Positions 1 through 8,657 of a DNA stretch of 64,000 nucleotides are shown here, piece after piece. The notes beneath the pieces were generated by a model that was not told where the DNA came from, made no database searches, and saw only the letters and a list, made by a program, of their open reading frames with translations. This stretch comes from Roseomonas alba (lineage in GTDB: Bacteria; Pseudomonadota; Alphaproteobacteria; Acetobacterales; Acetobacteraceae): NCBI RefSeq assembly GCF_019430885.1, contig NZ_JAHYBZ010000003.1, positions 434,001 through 498,000 on the forward strand. Direction: 5' to 3'. Numbering within the stretch: position 1 is the first letter of the stretch; each line of letters opens with the position of its first letter. Both the position numbers and the translations under genes were made by a program.

Positions 1-81
1 GGCCACTCCCCCGACTCAAGGCCCGCGTGATAGACGGAGTGCGCCCAGGATCAAAGCCGCCCTCCCGCGGCGCCCTTTTTC

Positions 82-540
82 ATGCCCCGGACCGTGACGC
101 TGGATTTGCAGGATCTCCCCGCCACCCATGCCCTGGCCGCGCGCCTCGCGCGGCTGCTGCGCGCGGGGGATGCGGTGCTGTTGGAAGGCCCGCTGGGGGC
201 GGGCAAGTCGGAACTGGCCCGCGCCGTGCTGCGCGCCGCCGCCGGCGATCCCGGCCTGGAAGTGCCGAGCCCGACCTTCACCCTGGTGCAGTCCTACGAC
301 CTGCCGGCCGGCCCGGCGCATCATTTCGACCTCTACCGGCTGGATGGGCCTGCGGGCCTGGACGAGCTCGGCTGGGAGGAAGCGCGGGAGGGCATCGTCC
401 TCGTGGAATGGCCTGATCGGCTCGGGGCGCTGGCGCCCGCCGATGCGCTGCGCATCACCCTCGAACCCGGCCGCGAGGAGGATGCGCGCCGCGTGCACCT
501 GGCGGGCTGGGACGATCGCCTGGACCGTCTCGCGGCATGA
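82..540 (+). CDS. tsaE: tRNA threonylcarbamoyladenosine biosynthesis ATPase TsaE
   Basis: TsaE is the P-loop ATPase of the TsaBDE complex that makes N6-threonylcarbamoyladenosine at position 37 of ANN-decoding tRNAs in the cytoplasm. The 152-residue protein has the family length. It carries a Walker A motif GPLGAGKS near residues 36-43, the SPTFTLVQ switch segment near 62-69, the HFDLYRL motif near 80-86 and a VEWPD motif near 109-113. It is the first gene of a three-gene run with amgK and murU, an order common in alphaproteobacteria. Its stop codon overlaps the next start as ATGA. No strong ribosome binding site is visible before the ATG, so the start is probable rather than certain. Confidence 0.93.
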   Translation: MPRTVTLDLQDLPATHALAARLARLLRAGDAVLLEGPLGAGKSELARAVLRAAAGDPGLEVPSPTFTLVQSYDLPAGPAHHFDLYRLDGPAGLDELGWEEAREGIVLVEWPDRLGALAPADALRITLEPGREEDARRVHLAGWDDRLDRLAA

Positions 541-1526
541 GGGACGCGAGCGATTTCCTCCGCGAGGCCGGCTTCGGCGATGCGCGCATCGAACCGCTGC
601 CGTCCGACGCGTCCTTCCGCCACTACGCGCGGCTGCGGGGCGGGCCGCGCCCCGCCATGCTGATGGATGCGCCGCCGCCCGAGGATGTCCGGCCGTTCGT
701 CGCCATCGGACGCCATATCGCGGGGCTGAGCCTCTCCGCGCCGGAGATCATGGCGGCCGACGAAGCCCGGGGCTTCCTGATCATCGAGGATTTCGGCGAC
801 GCGACCCATGCCTCGCTGCTCGATGCCGGGGCTGATCCGCTGCCGCTCTACCTCGAAGCGGCGGAGGCATTGGCCGCCCTGCACGCCGCCCCACCGCCCG
901 CCGGCCTGCCGCCCTGGGGTCCGACGCGCATGTCGGAAACCGCGGCGGCGACCTTCCTCGACTGGTGGTGGCCCGCCGCCATGGGCGCGGAACCCGATGC
1001 CGAGACGCGCGCCCATTGCGACGCCGCCATCCGCGGCATGCTCGCCCCCTTCGCCGATGCCGGCGGCTTCGTGCATCGGGATTTCTTCCCTGCCAACCTC
1101 ATGCGGCTTGCCGACCGCAGCGGCCCGCGCCGCACTGGGTTGCTCGATTTCCAGGACGCTGCGGTCGGCCACCCGGCCTACGACCTGGTCTCGCTGGTCG
1201 AGGATGCGCGCCGTGACGTCGCCCCCACCGTGCGGCGGGCGGCCATCGAGCGCTATCTCTACGCCCGCGGCGACGTGGACCGCGACGCCTTCGCCGCCGC
1301 CATGGCCGTCTGCGCGGCGCAGCGGCATTTGCGCGTCGCGGCACTCTGGGTGCGGCTCGCGCTGCGCGACGGCAAGCCGCGCTATCTGGTGCACGGCCCG
1401 CGCTGCTGGCGCTTGCTCGCGGCCGCCCTGGAACACCCCGCGACGCGCCCCCTGCGCGACTTCCTCGATGCACGCGTGCCGCCCCGGCTGCGCTGCAACC
1501 CCGTGGCCGTGACGGAGCCCGCATGA
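537..1526 (+). CDS. amgK: Anomeric N-acetylmuramate/N-acetylglucosamine kinase AmgK (phosphotransferase family)
   Basis: This aminoglycoside-phosphotransferase-fold kinase is predicted to phosphorylate the anomeric hydroxyl of MurNAc (and GlcNAc) released from peptidoglycan, the first step of the bypass salvage route to UDP-MurNAc. The 329-residue protein has the DASFRHYARL N-terminal signature, the catalytic loop HRDFFPANLM and the metal-binding LDFQDA motif, as in characterised AmgK proteins. It overlaps tsaE by ATGA and murU by ATGA, so it is translationally coupled to both. The murU neighbour makes AmgK much more likely than an antibiotic kinase. Confidence 0.88.
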   Translation: MRDASDFLREAGFGDARIEPLPSDASFRHYARLRGGPRPAMLMDAPPPEDVRPFVAIGRHIAGLSLSAPEIMAADEARGFLIIEDFGDATHASLLDAGADPLPLYLEAAEALAALHAAPPPAGLPPWGPTRMSETAAATFLDWWWPAAMGAEPDAETRAHCDAAIRGMLAPFADAGGFVHRDFFPANLMRLADRSGPRRTGLLDFQDAAVGHPAYDLVSLVEDARRDVAPTVRRAAIERYLYARGDVDRDAFAAAMAVCAAQRHLRVAALWVRLALRDGKPRYLVHGPRCWRLLAAALEHPATRPLRDFLDARVPPRLRCNPVAVTEPA

Positions 1527-2251
1527 TCGCCCTGACCCACGCCATGGTGCTGGCCGCCGGCCTCGGCACCCGCATGCGGCCGCTCACCGAGCAACGGCCC
1601 AAGCCGCTGCTCGAACTGGATGGCCGCTCGCTGCTCGACCACGCGCTCGACCGGCTGGCTGCGGCCGGCGTGACCGATGCTGTGGTGAACGCGCATTGGC
1701 TCGGCGCGCAGGTCGAAGCGGCCATGTCCCGCCGTACCTCGCCGCGAATCACCGTGCAGCACGAGGATACGCTGCTCGAAACCGGCGGCAGCGTGACGCT
1801 GGCGCTGCCGAATCTCGGACCAGCCCCCTTCGTCGTCGTGAATGGCGATGCCTTCTGGCTGGATGGGCCCACCGCGGCGCTGACGCGCCTCGCCGCCACC
1901 TTCGACCCGGCGGAGATGGACGCGCTGCTGCTGATGGTGCGCACCACGCAGGTGGAAGGCATCGTGGGCAAGGGTGACTTCCTGCTGGACCCGGTGGGAC
2001 GCATGCGCCGGCCGAAGGAGCGCGAGATCGCCCCATATCTCTACGCCGGGGTGCAGATCCTCAGCCCCGCCCTGTTCGACGGCGCGCCCGAAGGCCCCTT
2101 CAGCCTGAACCTGCTCTACGACCGTGCCATCGAGACCGGACGGCTGTTCGGCCTGGTGCATGACGGGCTCTGGTTCCACCTCTCGACGCCCGAGGACCTG
2201 CACAACGCAGAGGACACGCTCCGGTCGGGGCTGGTGCGCGCGCTGTTCTGA
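1523..2251 (+). CDS. murU: N-acetylmuramate-1-phosphate uridylyltransferase MurU
   Basis: This sugar-phosphate nucleotidyltransferase probably converts MurNAc-1-phosphate plus UTP to UDP-MurNAc, completing the AmgK/MurU cell-wall recycling route that bypasses MurA and MurB. The 242-residue protein opens with LAAGLGTRMRPLT followed by the PKPLLEL signature, the nucleotide-binding and catalytic segment of the family. A VVNGD metal-binding motif lies near residue 110. It is the last gene of the run and is followed by a gene-free gap of about 350 bp that holds repeat copy A. The specific MurU assignment rests on the adjacent amgK; on sequence alone it could be another hexose-1-phosphate nucleotidyltransferase. 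Confidence 0.87.
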   Translation: MIALTHAMVLAAGLGTRMRPLTEQRPKPLLELDGRSLLDHALDRLAAAGVTDAVVNAHWLGAQVEAAMSRRTSPRITVQHEDTLLETGGSVTLALPNLGPAPFVVVNGDAFWLDGPTAALTRLAATFDPAEMDALLLMVRTTQVEGIVGKGDFLLDPVGRMRRPKEREIAPYLYAGVQILSPALFDGAPEGPFSLNLLYDRAIETGRLFGLVHDGLWFHLSTPEDLHNAEDTLRSGLVRALF

Positions 2252-2290
2252 TACCAGCGGCCGTCAGTGATGGCAGGTGAGGTCGGGAGA

Positions 2291-2569
2291 TTGGAGGGGC
2301 TCCGCGCCTCCAAACCACCTCGCCATCGGGGTCCCATTGGCGTTGCCTTGCAGCGTCAATGGTTGCTCCTCGTGCTTCGAGCACCCGGACCGCAGGCACC
2401 TGGCGCTTGGCAGAACGCCGACACCGTGCCCTCGAAGCGCCTTGCGTGCGCCAATGCGGGTCCTGGTGTTGATCCTGCCAGCGGCGCGCGGTGCCAAATG
2501 GAGGTTTGCACAGGCCTTTCGGCCTTTGCAGGAGAGAGTCCGAGAGAGGCAAAGCCCCTCTCGGTTCCA
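2291..2569. repeat. Composite palindromic intergenic repeat, copy A
   Basis: The 353 bp gap between the convergent murU and MFS genes is almost filled by this element. Its left hairpin (2291-2313) pairs TTGGAGG with CCTCCAA. Its right hairpin (2540-2564) pairs CCGAGAG-GGC with GCC-CTCTCGG, followed by GTTCCAC. An AGGCCTTTCGGCCTTTG block precedes the right hairpin. The interior, read on the minus strand, aligns with copies at 44485-44721 and 54660-54890 (shared landmarks GCTGGCAG, CGCAAGGCG, GGCGCCA). No coding signal is seen. Both end hairpins could also terminate the two converging transcripts. Confidence 0.75.
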
Positions 2570-2604
2570 CAGATCAGGCCCAGGCGCCGCCGCCCCTCCG
2601 CCTC

Positions 2605-3819
2605 TCACCGCACCGGCTTGCGCAGCGCCCAGAAGGCGACCGCCCCCAGGCCGTAGGACGTCATCGACAGCCAGAAGGCGAGCCGGTAGCTGCCCGTCAG
2701 GTCGAACAGCAGCCCCGCCGCCCAGGCGCCGATCCCTGCGCCCAGCCCCGACCCCACCGTGATGACGCCGAGGATCGTCCCGAGCCTCGGCCCACCGAAC
2801 AGGTCCGCGGTCTTGGCCGTGATGGCCGGGCCGCGCGCGCCCCAGGTGATCCCAAAGAAGCAGGCGTGGATCCACAGCATCACATGCTGGTCGGCGCCAT
2901 GGATCAGCAGCGCCGCGCCAGACCCGATCATCGAGATGACATAGGTGATGATCGCCGCCTTCTCCCGCCCGATCACGTCGGAGAGGCTGCCGGTGACGAT
3001 CACCCCCGGCAGCGCCAGCAGCGCGCCCGTGCCGAGCACGAAGGCGGCGTAGAGCGGATCGAATCCCAACCCCGCCGCAAAGGCGATCTGGTGCAGGGAG
3101 ACCAGGAAGGACCCCAGGCTGGTCAGCATGTAGACGAGGAAGAGCAGCCAGAAATGCGGCGTGCGCATCGCCGAGGCGAGCGTCCAGCCGCGCGCCGGGG
3201 CGCTCGTGGCCGCGACGCCGGTGCTGGACTGGGCCGGGGGTGCGGCCTCGGCGCGGCGGAACATCAGGGCGAGCGGCACCACCAGCAGCCCCATCACGCC
3301 TGCCTGCGTCCAATAGGCGCCACGCCAGCCCTGCGCATCCACCAGGACCTGCGCCAGCGGCGCCGAGAGCGCCCGCCCGAACCCGTTCGCCGATTGCAGG
3401 ATCGAGATCGCCAGCCCCCGCTGCGCGACGAACAGGCGCGAGACCAGCGGCACGAAGACGACCATGCCGATGCAGCCCGCCCCGAAGGTCATCACCACGC
3501 CGTAGAGCAGCACCACCTGCCACAGCGCGGTCGCCATGGCGCTGCCGACCAGGCCGAGCGTCAGCAGGCAGCCGCCCAGCAGGACCATGCGCATCGCCCC
3601 CAGCCGGTCCACCAGCGTGCCCACCAGTGGAGAGGCGACGCCGCCCACCACCTGCCCGACCGAATAGGCGAGGCTCGCCTCTGCCCGGGACCAGGCGAAA
3701 TCGGCGATGAAGGCCAGCAGGAACACGGTGTAGGCGTGCATCAGGCTGGCGCTGACGGTGAAGGCGACGAAGCCGCCGGCGACGATCAGCCAGGCCTGGC
3801 GGGAGGCGGAGACTGTCAC
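2605..3819 (-). CDS. MFS transporter (12 TM, OFA/monocarboxylate-like)
   Basis: This is an inner-membrane major facilitator superfamily carrier of about 404 residues with roughly twelve hydrophobic segments in two halves. The loop after the second segment reads LVDRLGAMRM, a variant of the MFS motif A, and the fourth-fifth helix region FGRALSAPLA resembles oxalate/formate and monocarboxylate carriers. The frame is open to an ATG at 3942, but the extra N-terminal residues are arginine-rich and unlike the family. I prefer the GTG at 3819, which follows a GGGAGGAT sequence and leads directly into the first membrane helix. The substrate cannot be told from the sequence. It is convergent with murU. 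Confidence 0.8.
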   Translation of the reverse strand: MTVSASRQAWLIVAGGFVAFTVSASLMHAYTVFLLAFIADFAWSRAEASLAYSVGQVVGGVASPLVGTLVDRLGAMRMVLLGGCLLTLGLVGSAMATALWQVVLLYGVVMTFGAGCIGMVVFVPLVSRLFVAQRGLAISILQSANGFGRALSAPLAQVLVDAQGWRGAYWTQAGVMGLLVVPLALMFRRAEAAPPAQSSTGVAATSAPARGWTLASAMRTPHFWLLFLVYMLTSLGSFLVSLHQIAFAAGLGFDPLYAAFVLGTGALLALPGVIVTGSLSDVIGREKAAIITYVISMIGSGAALLIHGADQHVMLWIHACFFGITWGARGPAITAKTADLFGGPRLGTILGVITVGSGLGAGIGAWAAGLLFDLTGSYRLAFWLSMTSYGLGAVAFWALRKPVR

Positions 3820-3957
3820 GGGCGCGGCGGATCCTCCCTGCGGCGCATCGCGCGCCGTGCCGTATTTGTCGGCACGGCAGCGTCGCACTGCGTGCGATGC
3901 GGCGAAAGGGGGCGCGGCGCCGCGCCGAGACCGAAACATCACATGACGGTCACATCG

Positions 3958-4191
3958 CTACAGGGACATGATCATCCGCCAGTTCAACAGGCGCTTCACC
4001 TCGGCGCGCGGCAACATGACGGCGATCTTCCGGCCATCGGCCGAGGACAGCAGGACCGTGACATGCGCGGGATCGTCGGTGGATACCGAGACCTCCTCGA
4101 ACTCATGCGTCGCCTTGGTGCGGCCGAGCGAGAGCATCACCGTCGCGGCCACCTTGGCCGTCTCCGGCTCGCCCTTCGTGCCTTTCGTCAT
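3958..4191 (-). CDS. Small hypothetical protein (77 aa)
   Basis: I do not recognise a family. From the ATG at 4191 the product is 77 residues, soluble and mixed in charge, with a regular alternating pattern (EEVSVSTDDPAHVTVLLSS) that suggests a small beta-sheet and a basic C-terminal stretch RAEVKRLLNW. The frame stays open further upstream, but that part overlaps the promoter region of the divergent DUF5132 gene and has non-coding composition. An AAGGGCCGGG sequence lies in front of the chosen start. The downstream MFS gene begins 138 bp away on the same strand, so co-transcription is possible but not shown. Confidence 0.6.
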   Translation of the reverse strand: MTKGTKGEPETAKVAATVMLSLGRTKATHEFEEVSVSTDDPAHVTVLLSSADGRKIAVMLPRAEVKRLLNWRMIMSL

Positions 4192-4285
4192 ATGTCCCGG
4201 CCCTTTCGCGGCATGGTGCCGGGAGGCTACCTTCAGCCGCACACAACGGGCAACGCGCCCAACTCGGTGACAAGGACCGCGCGCC

Positions 4286-4588
4286 ATGCCGCCATTGTTC
4301 CTCTTCCTCGCCGGCGCGGCCGCCGGCGCGGGTGCGGCGCTCGTCGCGCCCGCCCTGGCGCCGGAGGCGACGCGCAACCTGCGTCCGGTGCTGCGCGCGG
4401 GGCTGAAGCTCGCCATCACGGCCGGTGCCGCGATGCGCACCGCCGCGGCCGAGGCGGTCGAAACGGTCGAGGACCTCTATGCCGAGGCGCAGGCCGAACT
4501 GGCCGAGCCTCCGCCGCCCGCCCCGGTTCCGGCGAAGCCCAAGCGGGCACCGCGCCGCAAGCGCAGCCCCGTCCCCGCCGATGCCTGA
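4286..4588 (+). CDS. DUF5132-like small membrane-associated protein
   Basis: This 100-residue protein has a glycine/alanine-rich hydrophobic N-terminal helix (residues 1-25), an amphipathic middle (RPVLRAGLKLAITAG), an acidic helix (VEDLYAEAQAELAE near 61-74) and a basic proline-rich tail. This resembles DUF5132 proteins, which are commonly found beside HMA2-type domains and P-type cation ATPases. Its stop overlaps the next ORF by 8 bp, so the two are translationally coupled. The function is unknown. By context it may help assemble or regulate the Ca2+-type ATPase encoded at 11672-14599; that is inference. Confidence 0.7.
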   Translation: MPPLFLFLAGAAAGAGAALVAPALAPEATRNLRPVLRAGLKLAITAGAAMRTAAAEAVETVEDLYAEAQAELAEPPPPAPVPAKPKRAPRRKRSPVPADA

Positions 4589-5012
4589 GCTGCCGCGTGC
4601 CGTCGTCGTCTCCGCGGTCGCGGGCCGCATGCGGCTCCGCCTGCCCGCGCACAAGGACGACGCCGCCTTCTTCTCGCGGCTCGCGCAGCAGACGCTGATG
4701 CTGCCAGGGGTGACGGGCACGGCCGGCAATCCGCTGACCGCGGGGCTGCTGGTGCGGTTCCGTGGCGCGCCGGAGGCCGTACTGGCCGCGGCGGTACGGG
4801 ACAAGCTGTTTCGCGCCGCGCCGCCGGCGTCGCATCCGGCCGTGAGTGCCGCGGCGAAGAGCCTTGCGCCCGTCGGCGCCGCGGCTTTCGGCTTGCTGGC
4901 GGCGCTCCAGGCCTCGCGGGGGGCGCTGCTGCCGCCGGCGGCCACGCTGCTCTGGTATGCGGGCAGCCTGCTGCGTGGCGGCGGGGTGCCCGACACCGAC
5001 CCGGACGGCTGA
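4581..5012 (+). CDS. HMA2-like domain protein lacking CxxC
   Basis: From the ATG at 4581, which overlaps the preceding stop as ATGCCTGA, the product is 143 residues. The first 70 or so (VAGRMRLRLPAHKDD ... LPGVTGTAGNPLTAGLLVRF) have the beta-alpha-beta layout of heavy-metal-associated (HMA2-type) domains but no cysteines, so no metal is bound in the usual way. Two hydrophobic stretches follow (about 95-125), which should anchor the protein in the membrane. The same kind of cysteine-free domain forms the N-terminus of the P-type ATPase at 11672. The gene probably acts with the DUF5132-like protein just upstream. Confidence 0.68.
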   Translation: MPELPRAVVVSAVAGRMRLRLPAHKDDAAFFSRLAQQTLMLPGVTGTAGNPLTAGLLVRFRGAPEAVLAAAVRDKLFRAAPPASHPAVSAAAKSLAPVGAAAFGLLAALQASRGALLPPAATLLWYAGSLLRGGGVPDTDPDG

Positions 5013-5218
5013 CGGATCGCCTAGGCGGGGCAGGTACGCCGCGACGGTGATCGACCATGCCGGCTGGCATGCGGGGCGCCGCCATGATCGTGTCGGGGGC
5101 GTCCAACCCCCATGCTCCACGCCGGGGCAGCGGTGACGCCACCTTCGAGGATGACCGGGTCATGCGGGCCCAGTCCCCGGGCTCATGTCCCGGTGGCCGA
5201 CGACGTTTCCAGAGGCTC

Positions 5219-5242
5219 GGCCGGATCGGGGTCGATCCGGCC
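5219..5242. terminator. Perfect hairpin downstream of metallophosphoesterase
   Basis: GGCCGGATC and GATCCGGCC form a perfect 9 bp stem with a 6-base loop, ten bases past the stop codon of the minus-strand phosphoesterase gene. There is no T-run, as is usual in this GC-rich genome. It sits at the end of a six-gene ABC operon and may serve as its terminator or 3' end protector. Confidence 0.5.
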
Positions 5243-5251
5243 TGACCCGTT

Positions 5252-6079
5252 TCAGGCCGCCTGGCGCGGGTAGGTCAGGTGGCGGATCTCGTCCAGCACC
5301 GGCGTCGCGATGCCTTCGGGCGAGAGCAGCGTCGTCTCCACGCCATCCGCATCGAGCCGATGCAGCAGCGCGCCGCAGACGCGCTCGCCCGGCAGGCCTT
5401 CCTGGTCGGCCGGGTTGACGATGAAGGACAGCGGCGGCGCCCAGGTGAAGGACACTGAGCCGCGCGTGAAGCGATGATGCAGGTGCAGATGCCCCGAGGC
5501 CACCAGCCGCAGCGCCGGATGGTCGAGTACCGGCGCCAGCGTCCCGCGCGCATGCGGCGGCACCGACCAGTAGTCGAAGGTCGGGTCCTCAGGTTCCGTC
5601 ACGAAGACGGGCTTGTGCAGGAACAGCGCGATGCGGCGCTCACCGAGATCGGCGACGGAGTCCGCGATGAAGGTGGCCTGCGCGGCCTCCTCCTCATGCC
5701 CCGTGCCCATGATCTCGGAATTGAGGCCGATGATGCGCCAGCCATCGAGATCCACCACGCCGCGCCCGGCGCCGAGATGGGTCTGGAAGCGCGTCAGCCG
5801 CGCCGTGTCGATCGGCTGATGCGGCATGGTGCGCGCATGGCTGCCGACATCGTGATTGCCGGGCAGGGCGAGGAACCGGCCGGGGAAGGCGCGATGCATC
5901 TCGGTGGTGAAGGCGAGGTCCTCGTCGCGGTCGGCGCCGTCGAGCGACAGGTCGCCCGAGGCGACGACGAGGTCCGGCCGGACCTCCTCGGCGATGCGCC
6001 GGATCAGCTCCAGATTGCCGCGGAACAGGTCGTTCCGCGGCGAGAGATGGGCATCCGAGAGTTGCAGGATGACCGGCAT
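5252..6079 (-). CDS. Metallophosphoesterase (class III cyclic-nucleotide/glycerophosphodiester phosphodiesterase-like)
   Basis: This 275-residue calcineurin-like phosphoesterase has all the dinuclear metal-site motifs in order: SDAHL (D9, H11), SGDLS (D43), GNHD (N75, H76), LFLHKP and SGHLHLHH. No signal peptide is visible from the ATG at 6079, so it should act in the cytoplasm. The start lies 2 bp after the upstream binding-protein stop, making it the last gene of the ABC importer operon. In GpdQ-type enzymes this fold hydrolyses glycerophosphodiesters. A glycerol-phosphate-type importer upstream fits such a role, but the substrate is inferred only from context. Confidence 0.85.
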   Translation of the reverse strand: MPVILQLSDAHLSPRNDLFRGNLELIRRIAEEVRPDLVVASGDLSLDGADRDEDLAFTTEMHRAFPGRFLALPGNHDVGSHARTMPHQPIDTARLTRFQTHLGAGRGVVDLDGWRIIGLNSEIMGTGHEEEAAQATFIADSVADLGERRIALFLHKPVFVTEPEDPTFDYWSVPPHARGTLAPVLDHPALRLVASGHLHLHHRFTRGSVSFTWAPPLSFIVNPADQEGLPGERVCGALLHRLDADGVETTLLSPEGIATPVLDEIRHLTYPRQAA

Positions 6080-6081
6080 GG

Positions 6082-7362
6082 TCAGCTCCGGCGCGGCAGC
6101 AGGCGCCGGACCTCGGCGGCCATCTCGGGCAGCACCTGTTCCGGCGCCGCGCGGCCTTCGACGACGCGGGCCATGTTGTCCACCATCACCTGCGTCACCC
6201 GCACGCTGTTGGTGCCCGGGAAGGCATACCACGGGATCATGCGGTCCACCTGCAGCGTCGCGGCGCGGAACAGCGGGTTCTCGCGATAGAACTCGCCGAG
6301 GTATTGCGGGTCGTCGATGGCGATCTGGTTCACCGGGACATAGCCGGTGTTCTTCGCCATCATGCTGGTGCCCTCGGGGCTGGTCGAGAACAGCAGGAAC
6401 TTGAACGCCGCCTCGCGCTTGGCCGCATCGCGCGCCGTCAGCATGCCGGCGGCACCGCCGGTCGGCAGCTTGCCATTCACCGGGTCGATCACCGGCAGAA
6501 GGGTGGTCTGCATCTCGAAGTTGCGGCCGACGCTGGTGATCATGTTGCGCAGGAAGGCGGTGGACCCGAAGCGCATGCCGAGCTTGCCGGCGGCGAAGGC
6601 CTGCAGCGCGCTGGTGGCATTGAGGTTGGGCATGCCGCCCTCACGCACCATGCGCTGGAGCAGGCGCAGCGCGGCGAGGCCCTCCGGCCCGGCGAAACCG
6701 ACATCGCGCTCATCCTCGGTCAGCATGCGGCCGCCGGCACTGAACAGCAGGGCAGAGAACATCCAGTCATCGCCCGGCCACTGGAACCACATGCCCTCGA
6801 CGCCGTCGCCGAGCGCACGGATGCGGGCGGACAGCGCGATCACCTCGTCCCAGGTCTTGGGGAAGGCGGCCGGGTCGGACGGTGCGCCGACGCGGCGCAG
6901 CAGCTCGACATTGTAGTAGGAGATCGGATTGGACGCCGCATAGGCGATGCCCGACTGGAAGCCGCCGAAATGCGCGAGCGCCAGCAGGTTCGGCGTATAG
7001 CCGCGGGCCGCCGGGTCGCCATCCCGCGCCAGCATGGGGGTGAGGTCCTGGGCGATGCCACGTTCGGCGAAGACGCGCAGACGGTTGAAGCCCTGGTAGG
7101 AGAGGTCCGGAAGCTGGCCGGTCGCGGCCTGGCGCAGGACGAGCTGCGTGCCTTCCTCATAGTTCGGGGAGGTGATGAAGTTCACCCTGATGCCCGGCTC
7201 GCGCTGCGCGAAGGCGGCAGCGATGGCGTCGTAGCTGTCCTTGTACACCTGCGGCTGGGCGTAGTGGACGGTAATCTCGGCCTGCTGCGCCAGGGCGAGG
7301 CGCGGCAGGGCAAGCGCGGAAGCGCCGAAGGCGAGCGCGGCGCGGCGGGTGGTGCGGATCAT
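6082..7362 (-). CDS. Extracellular solute-binding protein of ABC importer (UgpB/MalE type), paralogue 2
   Basis: This periplasmic binding protein of 426 residues starts with a twin-arginine-like signal (MIRTTRRAALAFG ... LALAQQ). A clear AAGGGAGACC ribosome site precedes the ATG at 7362. It belongs to the cluster of carbohydrate and sn-glycerol-3-phosphate binding proteins. It is a close paralogue of the protein encoded immediately upstream: both share TVHYAQP, QLVLRQAA, GKLGMRF, AKREAA and a long identical stretch around KNTGYVPVNQIAIDDPQY. The pair probably arose by tandem duplication and feeds the same permeases with different or overlapping ligands. Confidence 0.88.
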   Translation of the reverse strand: MIRTTRRAALAFGASALALPRLALAQQAEITVHYAQPQVYKDSYDAIAAAFAQREPGIRVNFITSPNYEEGTQLVLRQAATGQLPDLSYQGFNRLRVFAERGIAQDLTPMLARDGDPAARGYTPNLLALAHFGGFQSGIAYAASNPISYYNVELLRRVGAPSDPAAFPKTWDEVIALSARIRALGDGVEGMWFQWPGDDWMFSALLFSAGGRMLTEDERDVGFAGPEGLAALRLLQRMVREGGMPNLNATSALQAFAAGKLGMRFGSTAFLRNMITSVGRNFEMQTTLLPVIDPVNGKLPTGGAAGMLTARDAAKREAAFKFLLFSTSPEGTSMMAKNTGYVPVNQIAIDDPQYLGEFYRENPLFRAATLQVDRMIPWYAFPGTNSVRVTQVMVDNMARVVEGRAAPEQVLPEMAAEVRRLLPRRS

Positions 7363-7382
7363 GGTGGGGTCTCCCTTGGGGG

Positions 7383-8657
7383 TCAGGAAGCGCGCGGCAG
7401 CAGCCGCGTCACCTCGCGCTGGGTGTCCTGGACGACCTGCGCGGCGGGGGCGCGGCCCTCGACGATGCGCGCGAGGTTGTCGACGATGGCCTGGCTGATC
7501 CGCACCCCGTTGCTGCCCGGGAAGGCGTACCATTCGATGGTGATGGGCAATTGCCGCGTGGCGGCCAGGTAGAGCGGATTCTCGCGGTAGAATTCGCCGA
7601 GGTATTGCGGGTCGTCGATGGCGATCTGGTTCACCGGGACATAGCCGGTGTTGCGCGCCATCAGCGCGGTGCCCTCGGGGCCGGTGGCGAAGCGGAGGAA
7701 CTTCCAGGCGGCTTCGCGCTTCGCCGCGTCGCGCGCCATCAGCACGCCGGCGGACCCGCCCACCGGCAGGCAGCCCTTCTGCGGGTCGATCACCGGCATG
7801 GGCATGGTGATGAGCGGGAAGTTCTGCGCCGTGGTCCGGATCATGTTGCGCAGGTTCGCGGTGCTGGCGAAGCGCATACCGAGCTTCCCGGCGCCGAAGG
7901 CCTGCTGCGCGGCGGCGGAGGTGAGGTTCGGCATGCGCCCGTCGCGCACGATGCGCTCGAACAGCGCCATCGCGGCGTTGCCTTCGGGGCTGTCGAGGAG
8001 GAAGCGCGTCTCCTGCGGGTTCATCCAGCGACCGCCCTGGCCGAGGAGCAGCGCCGACCAGTGCCATTCAGTGATGGCCCAGTCGAAGAAGAGCGGATCG
8101 GGCGCGTCGGGCAGGCGCGACAGGCGGGCGGCGATGTCGAGCACGCCATCCCAGCTCGTCGGCAACGCGTCGCGCGACACGCCGGCGCGGTCGAGCAGCG
8201 CGCCGTTGAGATAGGCGATGGAATTCGACGCCGAGAAGGCCAGCCCCGCCTGGGTCGTGCCGATGCGCCCCAGATCGAGGATGTTCGGCGTATAGCCGAG
8301 CGCCGCCGGATCGCCCTCCCGCGCCAGCAGCGGGGCGAGATCCTGCGCCAGCCCGCGTTCGGTCAGCACCCGCAGCCGGTTCAGCGCCTGGAAGGAGAGA
8401 TCGACGCCCGTGCCCGCCGCCGCCTGGCGCAGCACCAGCTGCAGCCCGTCATTGTAGTCGGGGCTGGTGAGCCAGGAGATGCGGATGCCGGGCTCGACCC
8501 GCGCGAAGGCAGCGGCGATCGCCTCTTTCGCATCCTTGTAGATGTGCGGCTGGGCGTAGTGGACGGTGATCTCCACCGTCTCGGCCCGGGCCATGCGCGG
8601 TATCGCGAGCGCTGCGGCGGCGAGGCCCGCCAGGGTGCGGCGGCGCAGAGTGGTCAT
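7383..8657 (-). CDS. Extracellular solute-binding protein of ABC importer (UgpB/MalE type), paralogue 1
   Basis: This 424-residue periplasmic binding protein has a signal peptide (MTTLRRRTLAGLAAAALAIPRMARAET). It shows the same framework as its downstream tandem paralogue, including RNTGYVPVNQIAIDDPQY and EWYAFPGSNGVRISQ near the C-terminus. The ATG at 8657 overlaps the permease stop as TGATG, so expression is coupled. Within the operon it is the binding protein nearest the permeases. Two binding proteins for one transporter can widen the ligand range, but the ligand itself is not evident from the sequence. Confidence 0.88.
   Translation of the reverse strand: MTTLRRRTLAGLAAAALAIPRMARAETVEITVHYAQPHIYKDAKEAIAAAFARVEPGIRISWLTSPDYNDGLQLVLRQAAAGTGVDLSFQALNRLRVLTERGLAQDLAPLLAREGDPAALGYTPNILDLGRIGTTQAGLAFSASNSIAYLNGALLDRAGVSRDALPTSWDGVLDIAARLSRLPDAPDPLFFDWAITEWHWSALLLGQGGRWMNPQETRFLLDSPEGNAAMALFERIVRDGRMPNLTSAAAQQAFGAGKLGMRFASTANLRNMIRTTAQNFPLITMPMPVIDPQKGCLPVGGSAGVLMARDAAKREAAWKFLRFATGPEGTALMARNTGYVPVNQIAIDDPQYLGEFYRENPLYLAATRQLPITIEWYAFPGSNGVRISQAIVDNLARIVEGRAPAAQVVQDTQREVTRLLPRAS

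Noticed and set aside
333..1436. A 367-codon minus-strand frame opposite amgK
   Set aside because: It is antisense to an intact AmgK with catalytic motifs; the composition is shadow-like.
2491..4698. A 735-codon plus-strand frame through the MFS gene
   Set aside because: It runs antisense to the MFS gene and through repeat copy A and the DUF5132 gene, and has a low-complexity Arg/Pro/His composition.
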